64,000 nt of DNA, from NCBI GenBank assembly GCA_963625685.1, contig CAVFTR010000003.1:62001-126000 (forward strand). The letters run 5' to 3'. The notes below the pieces were generated by a model, which was not told the origin of the DNA, did not search any database, and saw only the letters and a program-made list of their open reading frames with translations. The stretch is from F23-B02 sp963625685 (GTDB taxonomy: Bacteria; Bacillota; Clostridia; Oscillospirales; Oscillospiraceae). This document shows, in pieces, positions 9,087-17,124 of the stretch (position 1 is its first letter; every line of letters starts with the position of its first letter). A program made the position numbers and the translations under genes.

Positions 9087-9503
9087 ATGAAAAGATTAGC
9101 GGCGCTCATCCTTGCCGCAGTGTGTCTGCTGTCGCTTGCAGCGTGCTCGAACGGAGCGGCAGAATGGGCGCAGGAGCTCAAGGCGGAGGATATCGACAGC
9201 GCCATGGCGTGGAGCTGGGACGGCGAAAACGATGTCCAGAACTATCTCGGCGAGGAGGAAACTGCCGAGCTCGTATCGCTGCTCAATAAGCTGCCGGACG
9301 ACGCTTTCACCGAGAACACCGAGAATGCCGGGATCACACCGTCATTTGGCATTCTGATCGAGATCGACGGAAAATACTGCAAGCTCAATGAGGCCGACGC
9401 GCCTTCGGGCTCTTTGCAGCTCAGCCGCGGCGACACACAGTGGTGGATAGATAACGACGAGCTGACGAGCTTCGTAAAAAGCGTGTGCAGGGTCGCGGAA
9501 TAA
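9087..9503 (+). CDS. Small lipoprotein of unknown function
   Basis: 138 residues. Signal peptide with lipobox LSLAAC, mature N-terminus Cys20, so surface-anchored. The mature part is acidic with no recognised domain; a QWWIDNDELTSFV stretch near the end recalls small clostridial lipoproteins of unknown role. AAAGGAGG precedes the ATG. It lies 29 bp after the nitrilase and may be co-transcribed. Confidence 0.8.
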   Translation: MKRLAALILAAVCLLSLAACSNGAAEWAQELKAEDIDSAMAWSWDGENDVQNYLGEEETAELVSLLNKLPDDAFTENTENAGITPSFGILIEIDGKYCKLNEADAPSGSLQLSRGDTQWWIDNDELTSFVKSVCRVAE

Positions 9504-9504
9504 C

Positions 9505-9533
9505 AAAAAAACGCCCCACGGGGCGTTTTTTTA
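9505..9533. terminator. Bidirectional terminator between convergent genes
   Basis: CGCCCC/GGGGCG stem flanked by A7 and T7; serves the lipoprotein gene from the left and spoVAE from the right. Confidence 0.85.
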
Positions 9534-9893
9534 TTTCTTTTCTTTCGGTTTGAAGAGCAGGGCGACGATTATGCCGAAGAACACGGCGGCGCAGATGCCG
9601 GCCGACGCTGCGGTAAAGCCGCCGGTGAAGGCACCGAGAACACCCTTTTCGGCGACCGCTCTCTCCACGCCCACTGCGAGCGTCGAGCCGAAGCCCGTCA
9701 GAGGGACCGCCGCGCCCGCGCCCGCCCATTTTATGAGCGGCGAATACAGCCCCAGTGCCTCGAGGACGAGTCCCGACACGACGTACAGGCTCAGTATCCG
9801 CGCCGGGGTGAGCCTCGTCCGGTCTATAAGCAGCTGACCTATGGCGCAAAGCGCGCCGCCCACGGCAAAGACCCTGATATATTCAACGAGCAT
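9531..9893 (-). CDS. spoVAE: Stage V sporulation protein AE (SpoVA channel component)
   Basis: A 120-residue membrane protein with about four hydrophobic helices, part of the inner spore membrane SpoVA machinery that moves Ca-dipicolinate. FAVGGALCAIGQLLIDRTRL and GFGSTLAVGVERAV are family hallmarks. Start chosen at 9893 because GGAGGTGA lies at the spoVAD stop five bases upstream; an ATG at 9908 would extend into spoVAD. Same operon as spoVAD. Confidence 0.93.
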   Translation of the reverse strand: MLVEYIRVFAVGGALCAIGQLLIDRTRLTPARILSLYVVSGLVLEALGLYSPLIKWAGAGAAVPLTGFGSTLAVGVERAVAEKGVLGAFTGGFTAASAGICAAVFFGIIVALLFKPKEKK

Positions 9894-9898
9894 GCCGC

Positions 9899-10924
9899 TC
9901 ACCTCCACGCCGGCAGCGCCTTTTCAATGGCAAGCGCGTGGCATATGCCGGGGATGCTGCTTCCCTGCTGCGTGCTCGTCGGCGACATCAGCGCGCCCGT
10001 CGGCGCAAACAGCACCCTTTCCCATTTGCCCTCTGCAAAGCCGCGCAGTATCAGCGAGCAGAACACCGCGGCCGAGCAGCCGCAGCCCGAGCCGCCCGCG
10101 TGAACGTCCTGCCGTCCGCGGTCGAATATGAGCACGCCGCAGTCGGTGTAAAATTTACCGAGCTTCACGCCGTCGCGCCTGAAAAGCTCCTCGAGCGTAT
10201 CGTGGCCTATAGCGCCGAGGTCGCCGGTAACGATCATGTCGTAATAGTCCGGCGCTCTGCCCGTGTCGGCAAAATGCGCCTTGAGCGTTTCGTATGCCGC
10301 GGGGGCCATGGCGCTGCCCATGTTGCCCGCATCACATATCCCGGCGTCGACTATCCTGCCGGGCGTGAGGCAGGTCACATAGGGGCCGTTGCCCTCTCTT
10401 TGCAATATCACGGCCCCCGCGCCGGTTACAGTCCACTGCGCGGTCGGCGTGCGCTGGCCGCCGTACTCGAGAGGGAAGCGGTACTGCCGCTCCGACGAGC
10501 AGAAGTGCGAGCCCGTGACGGCGCACACGCGCCCGGCAAAGCCGCCGTCTACGGCCATCGTGCCGAGGCTCATCGCCTCGCCCATCGTCGAGCACGCGCC
10601 GTACAGGCCGAAGTGGGGCACTCCGGCGCTTTTGAGCGCAAAGGCGGAGCCGACGCACTGGTTGAGAAGATCGCCGGAGAACACCATGTCAAGCCCGCGC
10701 GGGGAAATGCCGAGCTTGCCGCAGCACAGCTCGAAGCATTCCCTTATCATGGCGCTCTCGGCCCTCTCCCACGTGCTCTCGCCGAAATGCGCGTCGAGGC
10801 ATATCCTGTCAAAGCAGTGGCCGATCGGCCCCTCGCCCTCCTTCTGCCCGACGACGGAGGCAAAGGAAACTATGGAGGGCGGCCTTTCGGGGCGCAGAGT
10901 CTGCTTTCCTGTAATTTTATTCAA
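9899..10924 (-). CDS. spoVAD: Stage V sporulation protein AD
   Basis: A 341-residue thiolase-fold protein that binds dipicolinic acid during spore formation and germination. The GACSTMGEAMSLG and VTGSHFCSSERQYRFPLEYG segments and the C-terminal GSGCGCSAAVFCS are typical. I start at a TTG (10924, LNKITGKQT) with GGTGAT upstream, because family members start near GKQT and the far ATG at 10960 abuts the upstream terminator with no room for a ribosome site; this start is tentative. spoVAC, the usual first gene, is not adjacent. Expected to be forespore-expressed. Confidence 0.93.
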   Translation of the reverse strand: MNKITGKQTLRPERPPSIVSFASVVGQKEGEGPIGHCFDRICLDAHFGESTWERAESAMIRECFELCCGKLGISPRGLDMVFSGDLLNQCVGSAFALKSAGVPHFGLYGACSTMGEAMSLGTMAVDGGFAGRVCAVTGSHFCSSERQYRFPLEYGGQRTPTAQWTVTGAGAVILQREGNGPYVTCLTPGRIVDAGICDAGNMGSAMAPAAYETLKAHFADTGRAPDYYDMIVTGDLGAIGHDTLEELFRRDGVKLGKFYTDCGVLIFDRGRQDVHAGGSGCGCSAAVFCSLILRGFAEGKWERVLFAPTGALMSPTSTQQGSSIPGICHALAIEKALPAWR

Positions 10925-10966
10925 AGCTATCACCGCTGATATTTTGCCCGCGATGAGCATAAAAAT

Positions 10967-10995
10967 ACGGCCGGACCGTTTTTCGGTCCGGCCGT
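10967..10995 (-). terminator. Terminator of the E2-like gene
   Basis: Perfect 12-bp stem ACGGCCGGACCG with an A5/T5 loop and TATTTTT on the minus strand. It separates the gene at 11010 from spoVAD. Confidence 0.85.
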
Positions 10996-11009
10996 TTTGA
11001 AGCTAATGC

Positions 11010-11891
11010 TCAGAAAATATCCTCGTTGACCTTCGCGGGGGGCACCTCGAGCACCGAGGGGTCCTGGATGATGCGGTTTATGATCTTGAAGGCGCTGGCG
11101 TAATAGTGGCCGTCTACCGTGCGCTCGTCGAGGACGAACTTGCCGTCGACATACTTGCGGTCGACTACGTTGCCGTGGCGGTCGAGCTCATGCACATGGC
11201 GCTTGGCGCCGAAGGAGACGAACACCGGCAGCGTGCCGAAGTTATATATGTGATGGTAAATGGGGCCGATGCCGAGCGAGCCGAGGTCGGTGATTATCAT
11301 CGAGCCGTGGAAGGGGCTGACGTCGAGCAGCTTCTTCGGGATGAGCCCGAAGTAGTCGGCGACGCGCAGCAGCCATATCGCAAAGCTTATGATGAAGCGG
11401 GGCAGGGCGGCGAACTTGTTCGCAAATTCCTCCGTGCCGTTTTCCTCATCGGAGTTCTTGATCTCGTCGATAGCCGCGTTCATGCGGCTGTATACGTCAT
11501 AGATCGTGTCGGTCGGCTTGAATACGACCTTGATGGTGGTCTCTGTCGCATCTACGGAAAGATTGCGCTTGACGGCCATGACGATCTCGATATCCTCGCG
11601 GGCGTACAGGCGCTTGCCGACGCAGAAGCGGTTGAGGCCGGGCAGGTAGGCGCAGGCGCGCACATAGGCAGCTATGAGCAGATGCAGCATGCCCATGCCC
11701 TTATAGCCGGCAACGCGCTGCTTTCTGAACCAGCGGTCGGCGTTCGTGATCTCGAACGACTCCTCATAGAAATTGAGCGCGTCGTTTCTCTGCGGCATTA
11801 TAAAGGGAATGAAGTTGTAAAAGCCGTTTAACGAGCGCAGCCGTCTGCCGTCGACACGGTCTCCGGCGCGTCTTTTATAATTGTTAGCCAT
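11010..11891 (-). CDS. 2-oxoacid dehydrogenase E2-like acyltransferase domain protein
   Basis: A 293-residue protein made only of an E2/CAT-type acyltransferase catalytic fold, without lipoyl or E1-binding domains. The SMIITDLGSLGIG strand and the LDERTVDGHYYA block align with the SNLGxxG and DHRxxDG motifs of E2 enzymes, but the catalytic His position of DHRxxDG is Glu here. It is probably a diverged acyltransferase with another chemistry or a non-catalytic role. AAGGAG precedes the ATG at 11891. Single gene with its own terminator. Confidence 0.75.
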   Translation of the reverse strand: MANNYKRRAGDRVDGRRLRSLNGFYNFIPFIMPQRNDALNFYEESFEITNADRWFRKQRVAGYKGMGMLHLLIAAYVRACAYLPGLNRFCVGKRLYAREDIEIVMAVKRNLSVDATETTIKVVFKPTDTIYDVYSRMNAAIDEIKNSDEENGTEEFANKFAALPRFIISFAIWLLRVADYFGLIPKKLLDVSPFHGSMIITDLGSLGIGPIYHHIYNFGTLPVFVSFGAKRHVHELDRHGNVVDRKYVDGKFVLDERTVDGHYYASAFKIINRIIQDPSVLEVPPAKVNEDIF

Positions 11892-12059
11892 GATAGGACT
11901 CCTTGGTACTTCACAATTTTGAAATAAACGTACTAAGTAATTATACATGGTCAATGCATGTTTGGCAAGGAAAAAGCGAAGTTTTCACGCTTTATAAACA
12001 AAACAAGCGCCGCTGTAAGGTCAAAAACAAAAAAATATGGGGATATACGAAGAAAAAGC

Positions 12060-12088
12060 TTGCAAAATCAAGAGTTTACATATAGTAT
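12060..12088 (+). promoter_or_regulatory. Putative promoter of the V-ATPase operon
   Basis: TTGCAA, 17 bp, TAGTAT. It lies about 260 bp before the first gene, in an otherwise gene-free 455-bp stretch (11892-12346) that also holds the palindrome and the structured leader listed next; the remainder is AT-rich with nothing recognisable. Confidence 0.45.
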
Positions 12089-12105
12089 GTTAATTAACAA
12101 ACTAT
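12082..12105. promoter_or_regulatory. 24-bp palindrome over the -10 region, candidate operator
   Basis: Arms ATAGTATGTTAA and TTAACAAACTAT are inverted copies with one mismatched pair out of 12. The palindrome covers the proposed -10 hexamer, a typical place for a repressor site. Confidence 0.45.
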
Positions 12106-12135
12106 GTACACTGGCCCAAAGCACATTTTTTTGAA

Positions 12136-12182
12136 GCCCTGAGCTGACAGGGCCGGGTCGTACCGGCGGTCGGGACGTGCCG
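12136..12182 (+). ncRNA. Compact structured leader upstream of the Na+ V-ATPase operon, candidate riboswitch
   Basis: A G+C-rich island of 47 bases in an AT-rich leader with three overlapping helices: GCCCTG/CAGGGC (12136-12153), GCCGG/CCGGC (12152-12167) and CGGC/GCCG (12164-12182). Sharing of bases between neighbouring helices suggests alternative pairing. Known Na+-sensing RNAs precede Na+ pumps in related bacteria; assignment to that class is inference only. Confidence 0.35.
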
Positions 12183-12346
12183 CAAATCAATATTTTAACA
12201 ATTTAAATTGCTTTAATATTATCAATGAAAATGCACAAAATATGTTGAATTTTAGAAGCAATTTTGTTATTGTTAACATATTAAAAACCTTCAACGTCAT
12301 AAAATTAAATAATGTATAAAGAAAAATAACGAAGGGAGGAGAGCTG

Positions 12347-12661
12347 ATGGCATTTGATGAGATCGCAGGAATAAGCGCAGCGGAGGAAAGCGTGCGCCAG
12401 AGCATTGCCGAGGCGCAGACGGAAGCCAAAAGAATAGTCGCGCAGGCGGAGCTTGCCGGCAAGGCCGACATCGCCGAGGCGCGGGAGAAGGCGGCGGGCG
12501 AGCTCGCCGCGCGCAGAGCCGAGGCGAGCGCCGCGGCGGAGAAGGAAGCACAGGAGATATACCTGAAGGCGGAGAACAAAAAAGCGGTGCTCCGCGCTAA
12601 AGCCGAAAGCCGCCGTGAAAGCGCGGCAAAACTTATAGCGGAAAGGATCGTGAACGGGTAA
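12347..12661 (+). CDS. ntpF: V-type ATPase peripheral-stalk subunit G/H
   Basis: A 104-residue Ala/Glu/Lys/Arg-rich protein that is predicted to be one long coiled coil, as expected for the stator subunit pairing with subunit E. GGGAGGAG precedes the ATG. Its stop codon overlaps the ATG of the next gene by one base. Gene order from here (F-I-K-E-C-G-A-B-D in Enterococcus hirae nomenclature) supports the call, since the sequence alone is low complexity. Confidence 0.85.
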   Translation: MAFDEIAGISAAEESVRQSIAEAQTEAKRIVAQAELAGKADIAEAREKAAGELAARRAEASAAAEKEAQEIYLKAENKKAVLRAKAESRRESAAKLIAERIVNG

Positions 12662-14613
12662 TGGCCATTGAAAAAATGAAAAAGCTCAGGCTGCTGGCCG
12701 TCCGCGATCAGAAAAAAGCGCTGCTGCGCAGGCTTCAGCTCCTCGGCTGCATCGAGATATCCGAGCCCGAGCTCAGCGAGCTCTCGCCGGAGCTGAGGCA
12801 GCAGCTCTCCAAGGAGAGCAGCGACGCGACAAAATGCAGGACAGATCACGCCGTCCTCGTTCAGGCGGTGGAGCTGCTGGATAAGTACGCGCCGGCGAAA
12901 AAGGGACTTTTGTCCCCGAAGCCGGAGACTGAGGTGGCGACGCTGCTTGACGATGCCTCGCTTATGGCCACGCTCGAAACCGCGCGCAGGATAGTCGGCA
13001 TAGACGAGACGGTGCGCAGGATAAACGCCGAGTGCGCGCGCATTTCCGGCGCGATGGACGCGCTCCGGCCGTGGCTTGCGCTCGACTATCCGCTCGACGG
13101 TCAGGGAACGCAGCGCTGCGCCGTGACGCTGGGACTTGCTCCGGCGGCGGTCGGGCTCTCCGAGCTTCGGCAGAGCCTTGCTGACGTCACCGAGGAGGCC
13201 GAGCTCGTATCCGTATCGGACGACAGCGCGCAGCACTATCTGGCGCTCATCTGCTTTAAGGAGGAGCTTCCCGCGGCGCTCGAGGCGCTGAGGGCGCACA
13301 ACTTCTCCATAGCCTCCTTCGGCGCCGCCGAGGGAACGGCGGCGCAGAGCAGCGACAGGCTCGCGGCCGAGCTCAGCGAGGCCCGCAGCCGGAGAACGGA
13401 GCTCATCGACGAGATAAGCGGTATGGGCGGATGCAGGCAGGAGCTCAGGCTCTGCGCCGACAGGATGGAGACCAAGCTCGCCTACGCCGAGGCCGAGGGG
13501 CAGCTCTACGGCATGGAAAGCGCCGTCGCGCTCCAGGGCTGGGTGCTCGCACGGAAAATACCGGAGCTGGAGGACTGCCTTGAGAGCTTCGACTGCGCCT
13601 GGGAGCTTACGGATCCCGAGCCCGAGGAATACCCCGAGGTGCCGGTCGCCCTTCGCAACAATAAGCTGACAAACGCACTGAACACCGTCACGAACATGTA
13701 CAGCCTGCCGTCATACGACGGCGTGGACCCGAACCCGCTGATGGCGCCGTTTTTCATCCTGTTCTACGGCCTGATGATGGCGGATATGGGCTACGGCCTT
13801 ATCATGATCCTCGCGGCGGTCGTAGCGATGAAGAAGATACATCCGCGCAAGGGCACGCTGAGCTTCTGCCAGCTGCTTCTGTACTGCGGCATATCGACCT
13901 TCATCATGGGCATACTCACCGGAGGCTTTTTCGGCGACGCGCTCTCGCAGCTCGGAAAGATCCTCGGCATGCCGGCCGGATGGGGCGAGCTGTGGAGCCT
14001 GTTCAATCCCATGACAGACGTTATGACGGTGCTCATCGGCGCTATGGCGCTCGGCCTTATCCATCTGAACACGGGCATGGTCATAAGCGTTGTCGAGAAG
14101 GTGAAAAGCGGCGACGCGGCCGGAGCGTTCTGGGAGGAGGGCTCGCTGTGGGTCATCCTCGTCGGAGCCGTCCTGGCGGCGCTCAAGGTCGGCAATATCG
14201 CCGGAGTGCCCGTGGTGCTCGTCGTCGGCTGTGTGATGCTCTTCTACGGCGGAAGCCGGGGAGCCAAGGGCTTCGGCAAGGTAACGAGCCTGTTTGCAAC
14301 GCTGTACAACACCGTGACAGGCTGGTTCGGCGATATACTTTCATATTCGCGAATCATGGCGCTGATGCTCGCCGGCAGCGTTATCGCAACGGTCTTCAAC
14401 ACCATCGGCGGCATAGCAAACAGCCTTTGGCTGTTTATCCCGGTGTTCCTCATCGGACACTGCCTGAACTTCGCCCTTAACCTTCTGGGCTGCTATGTAC
14501 ACGATCTGAGGCTTCAGTGTCTGGAGTACTTCGGAAAGTTCTACAAGGACGGCGGCAGGGCGTTCAAACCACTTGAAGTAAGCACAAAATATTACGATAT
14601 AGCGGAAGATTAA
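12661..14613 (+). CDS. ntpI: V-type ATPase subunit I (a subunit)
   Basis: A 650-residue stator/half-channel subunit. Residues 1 to about 335 are soluble with coiled-coil segments; the rest has seven to eight membrane helices. GLMMADMGYGLIMI, GILTGGFFGDAL and SYSRIMALMLAGSVIA, the last with the essential Arg of the ion half-channel, are conserved. Full length for the family. It carries the ion path between the K ring and the membrane faces. Confidence 0.95.
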   Translation: MAIEKMKKLRLLAVRDQKKALLRRLQLLGCIEISEPELSELSPELRQQLSKESSDATKCRTDHAVLVQAVELLDKYAPAKKGLLSPKPETEVATLLDDASLMATLETARRIVGIDETVRRINAECARISGAMDALRPWLALDYPLDGQGTQRCAVTLGLAPAAVGLSELRQSLADVTEEAELVSVSDDSAQHYLALICFKEELPAALEALRAHNFSIASFGAAEGTAAQSSDRLAAELSEARSRRTELIDEISGMGGCRQELRLCADRMETKLAYAEAEGQLYGMESAVALQGWVLARKIPELEDCLESFDCAWELTDPEPEEYPEVPVALRNNKLTNALNTVTNMYSLPSYDGVDPNPLMAPFFILFYGLMMADMGYGLIMILAAVVAMKKIHPRKGTLSFCQLLLYCGISTFIMGILTGGFFGDALSQLGKILGMPAGWGELWSLFNPMTDVMTVLIGAMALGLIHLNTGMVISVVEKVKSGDAAGAFWEEGSLWVILVGAVLAALKVGNIAGVPVVLVVGCVMLFYGGSRGAKGFGKVTSLFATLYNTVTGWFGDILSYSRIMALMLAGSVIATVFNTIGGIANSLWLFIPVFLIGHCLNFALNLLGCYVHDLRLQCLEYFGKFYKDGGRAFKPLEVSTKYYDIAED

Positions 14614-14629
14614 TAGGAGGAAAAATTAC

Positions 14630-15112
14630 ATGGAATTTCTGTTTGCACACACCGGCCTTGCAATAGGCCTTCTCGGAGCAGGTCTCGCAGCATGCATGGC
14701 CGGCGCAGGCTCGGCAGTCGGTACCGGTATCGCCGGCGAGGCCGGCGCAGGTCTCGTGACCGAGGACCCCTCTAAGTTCGGTAAGACGCTGATCCTGCAG
14801 GTCATCCCCGGCACGCAGGGACTGTACGGTCTGGTCGTTTTCTTCGTCGCGATCATGAACATGGGCCTGTTCGACGGCACTGCGATGGAGCTGTCGTTCA
14901 TCGACGGCTGCCGCTACTTCGCAGCCTGCATGCCCATCGCCATCGGCGGTCTCGTTTCCGCTATCGGCCAGGGCAAGGTCGCCGCGGCGTCGATAAACCT
15001 GCTTGCAAAGAACCCCGACCACTGGGCAAAGGGCATGATCCTGTGCATCACCGTTGAGTTCTACGCAATCCTGTCCCTGCTTGCATCGATGATGATGCTG
15101 CTGTACATCTGA
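14630..15112 (+). CDS. ntpK: V-type ATPase subunit K, Na+-type rotor ring proteolipid
   Basis: A 160-residue protein with four membrane helices (two fused hairpins). Residues matching the Na+ ligands of the E. hirae K ring are present: T62-Q63 in IPGTQGLYG, Q114 in AIGQGKVAAAS and the ion-binding E143 in TVEFYAIL. This strongly suggests the rotor moves Na+ rather than H+. AGGAGG precedes the ATG. Confidence 0.96.
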   Translation: MEFLFAHTGLAIGLLGAGLAACMAGAGSAVGTGIAGEAGAGLVTEDPSKFGKTLILQVIPGTQGLYGLVVFFVAIMNMGLFDGTAMELSFIDGCRYFAACMPIAIGGLVSAIGQGKVAAASINLLAKNPDHWAKGMILCITVEFYAILSLLASMMMLLYI

Positions 15113-15150
15113 TCCGACGGTGAAATCTTACATAAAGGCAGGGCTTTACC

Positions 15151-15750
15151 ATGAAAGGCACTGAAAAAATAATCGCACACATAAGGGCCGACGGCGACGC
15201 TGAGGCGAAAAGCATAACAGACGCAGCGTCAAAGCAGGCCGAAGAGATACGCGCGGAGAGCTTCAAGCAGGCGCTCGCAGAGTACGAAAAGCTCATGCAG
15301 TCGGGCAACGCCGAGTGCGAGGATATCCTCAGCGGCAGCCGCCGCATCGCGGAGATGGAGGCCAAAAAGAGCGTCCTGACCGTGAAGCAGGATATGGTGT
15401 CCTCGGCCTTTGACGCCGCGCGCGACGAGATAGTCAATATGCCGCGGGATAAATACACGCAGTTTCTCGCGCGGATGGCGGCCGAGGCCGCTTCCACCGG
15501 CGAGGAGGAGATACTCCTCAACGAAAGCGACCGCAGGGAGCTCGGCAAGGCCGTCTGCAAGGCGGCAAACGAGCTGCTCTCGGCAAGGGGAGTGCACGGC
15601 GGGCTCAGCCTCAGCGAGGATACGGCCGACATCTCCGGCGGAGTCATCGTCCGCTTCGGCGGCATAGAGACCAACTGCAGCGTCGACGCGCTCATTCGGA
15701 AGCTGCGCAGCGCCCTTTCGACAGAGGTCGCGGCAGTGCTGTTTGAATGA
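15151..15750 (+). CDS. ntpE: V-type ATPase subunit E
   Basis: A 199-residue peripheral-stalk protein: helical N-terminal half (coiled coil with subunit G/H) and a globular C-terminal domain that contacts subunit B (ISGGVIVRFGGIETNCSVDA is the typical end of the family). Position between K and C fits the canonical operon. Confidence 0.93.
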   Translation: MKGTEKIIAHIRADGDAEAKSITDAASKQAEEIRAESFKQALAEYEKLMQSGNAECEDILSGSRRIAEMEAKKSVLTVKQDMVSSAFDAARDEIVNMPRDKYTQFLARMAAEAASTGEEEILLNESDRRELGKAVCKAANELLSARGVHGGLSLSEDTADISGGVIVRFGGIETNCSVDALIRKLRSALSTEVAAVLFE

Positions 15751-15786
15751 TGCGGCGCTGCATATCCCGAAAAGGGAGGGAATGAA

Positions 15787-16791
15787 TTGTCAAATAATAA
15801 GTGCGTCAGAGAAAAATATCTTTATCTTTCCGCGATGCTCAGGGCGAGAGAGGCCAGAATGCTCAGCCGCGACAGGGCCGAGCGCATGATAGACGCGCCT
15901 TCCTTCGACGAGGCGGCGAAAATGCTCACCGACTGCGGCTATAGGGACATGTCGGGCTTTTCGGCAAAGCAGGTCGAGGCGGCGCTTGCCGCGCACAGGG
16001 CGGAGATATTCGCCGAGCTTGCCAGGATATCGCCGGACCCGGAGCCCGTCGAGGTCTTCCGCATGCGCTACGACTACCATAACGCGAAGATCATCATCAA
16101 GACCGAGTCCGACGGGCGCGACCGCTCCGACCTCATGAGCGAGGCGGGCAGAGTCAGCCCCGAGACCCTGAAGCGCAGCTTCGCGGAGGAAAAATACCTG
16201 AGTCTGCCGCCGGTGCTCGCAGACGCGATGGTCGAGGCAAAAAGCGCGCTGGCACGCTCGCGCAACCCGCAGCTTGCCGACTTCATACTCGACCGCGCGT
16301 ACTTCGCCGAGCTCATAGAGGCGGCCGGCAAGCTCGGAAGCGGCTTCCTGCTCGGCTATGCCCGGACGCTGATAGATGCGGCCAACCTCAGAAGCGCGGT
16401 GCGCACGATGCGCATGAAAAAGGACGCGGAGTTTCTCAAAACGGCGCTCGTACCGGGCGGCGGGACCGATATCGGGCGCGTCCTCTCGGCCTTCGGCTCG
16501 GGCGATACGCTCGCGGCGATATACGCCAACACGCTTTTGGCGTCCGCTGCGGTGCTCGGCGCCGCGGCCGTTAAGGGCGGCACGATGACGGAGTTTGAGC
16601 TCGCCTGCGACAATGCGGTGACGGCGTATCTGACGGGAGCAAGGCTCGTGGCCTACGGAGAAGCGCCGGTCATAGCCTATCTTGCCGCCGTCGAGGGCGA
16701 GGTCACCGCGCTGCGGATGATACTCACAGGGCTTCTTGCCGGGCTTCCGAAAGAGACCATACGGGAAAGGCTGCGTGATCTGTATGCTTAA
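15787..16791 (+). CDS. ntpC: V-type ATPase subunit C (d-type)
   Basis: A 334-residue all-helical protein of the V-ATPase C/AC39 family that connects the rotor ring to the central stalk. YDYHNAKIIIKTE is the recognisable family block. It starts at a TTG with GGGAGGG eight bases ahead; the ATG at 15782 is out of frame. The last eight bases overlap subunit F. Confidence 0.92.
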   Translation: MSNNKCVREKYLYLSAMLRAREARMLSRDRAERMIDAPSFDEAAKMLTDCGYRDMSGFSAKQVEAALAAHRAEIFAELARISPDPEPVEVFRMRYDYHNAKIIIKTESDGRDRSDLMSEAGRVSPETLKRSFAEEKYLSLPPVLADAMVEAKSALARSRNPQLADFILDRAYFAELIEAAGKLGSGFLLGYARTLIDAANLRSAVRTMRMKKDAEFLKTALVPGGGTDIGRVLSAFGSGDTLAAIYANTLLASAAVLGAAAVKGGTMTEFELACDNAVTAYLTGARLVAYGEAPVIAYLAAVEGEVTALRMILTGLLAGLPKETIRERLRDLYA

Positions 16792-17107
16792 AATTGCTGT
16801 TATAGGCCGGCGCGAGACCGTTATGGGCTTCACCGCGCTGGGACTGGAGGCATACCCGGTCGCCGACGGCTCCGAGGCAAAGGCGATACTTCGCACGCTC
16901 ACCCATGAGAGGGAGGACGTCGCGATAATCTACATCGAGGAGGATATCGCCGTGGAGCTTCAAGGCCAGATAGATAAATTCAAGGACAGTCCGAAGCCGG
17001 CGATAATCCTCATCCCCGGCAGAGAGGGCAGTCTCGGCATGGGGCTTTCGGCTCTCAATGCCGCAGTAGAGCGTGCCATCGGCACGAATATCCTCGAGAA
17101 TAATTAA
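16784..17107 (+). CDS. ntpG: V-type ATPase subunit F
   Basis: A 107-residue Rossmann-like central-stalk subunit. LKIAVIGRRETVMGFTALG and the C-terminal TxxILIP region fit the family. The ATG at 16784 lies inside the end of subunit C; the frame stays open farther upstream but has no ribosome site there. Confidence 0.92.
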   Translation: MLKIAVIGRRETVMGFTALGLEAYPVADGSEAKAILRTLTHEREDVAIIYIEEDIAVELQGQIDKFKDSPKPAIILIPGREGSLGMGLSALNAAVERAIGTNILENN

Positions 17108-17124
17108 GAAAGAAAGGTATCTGT

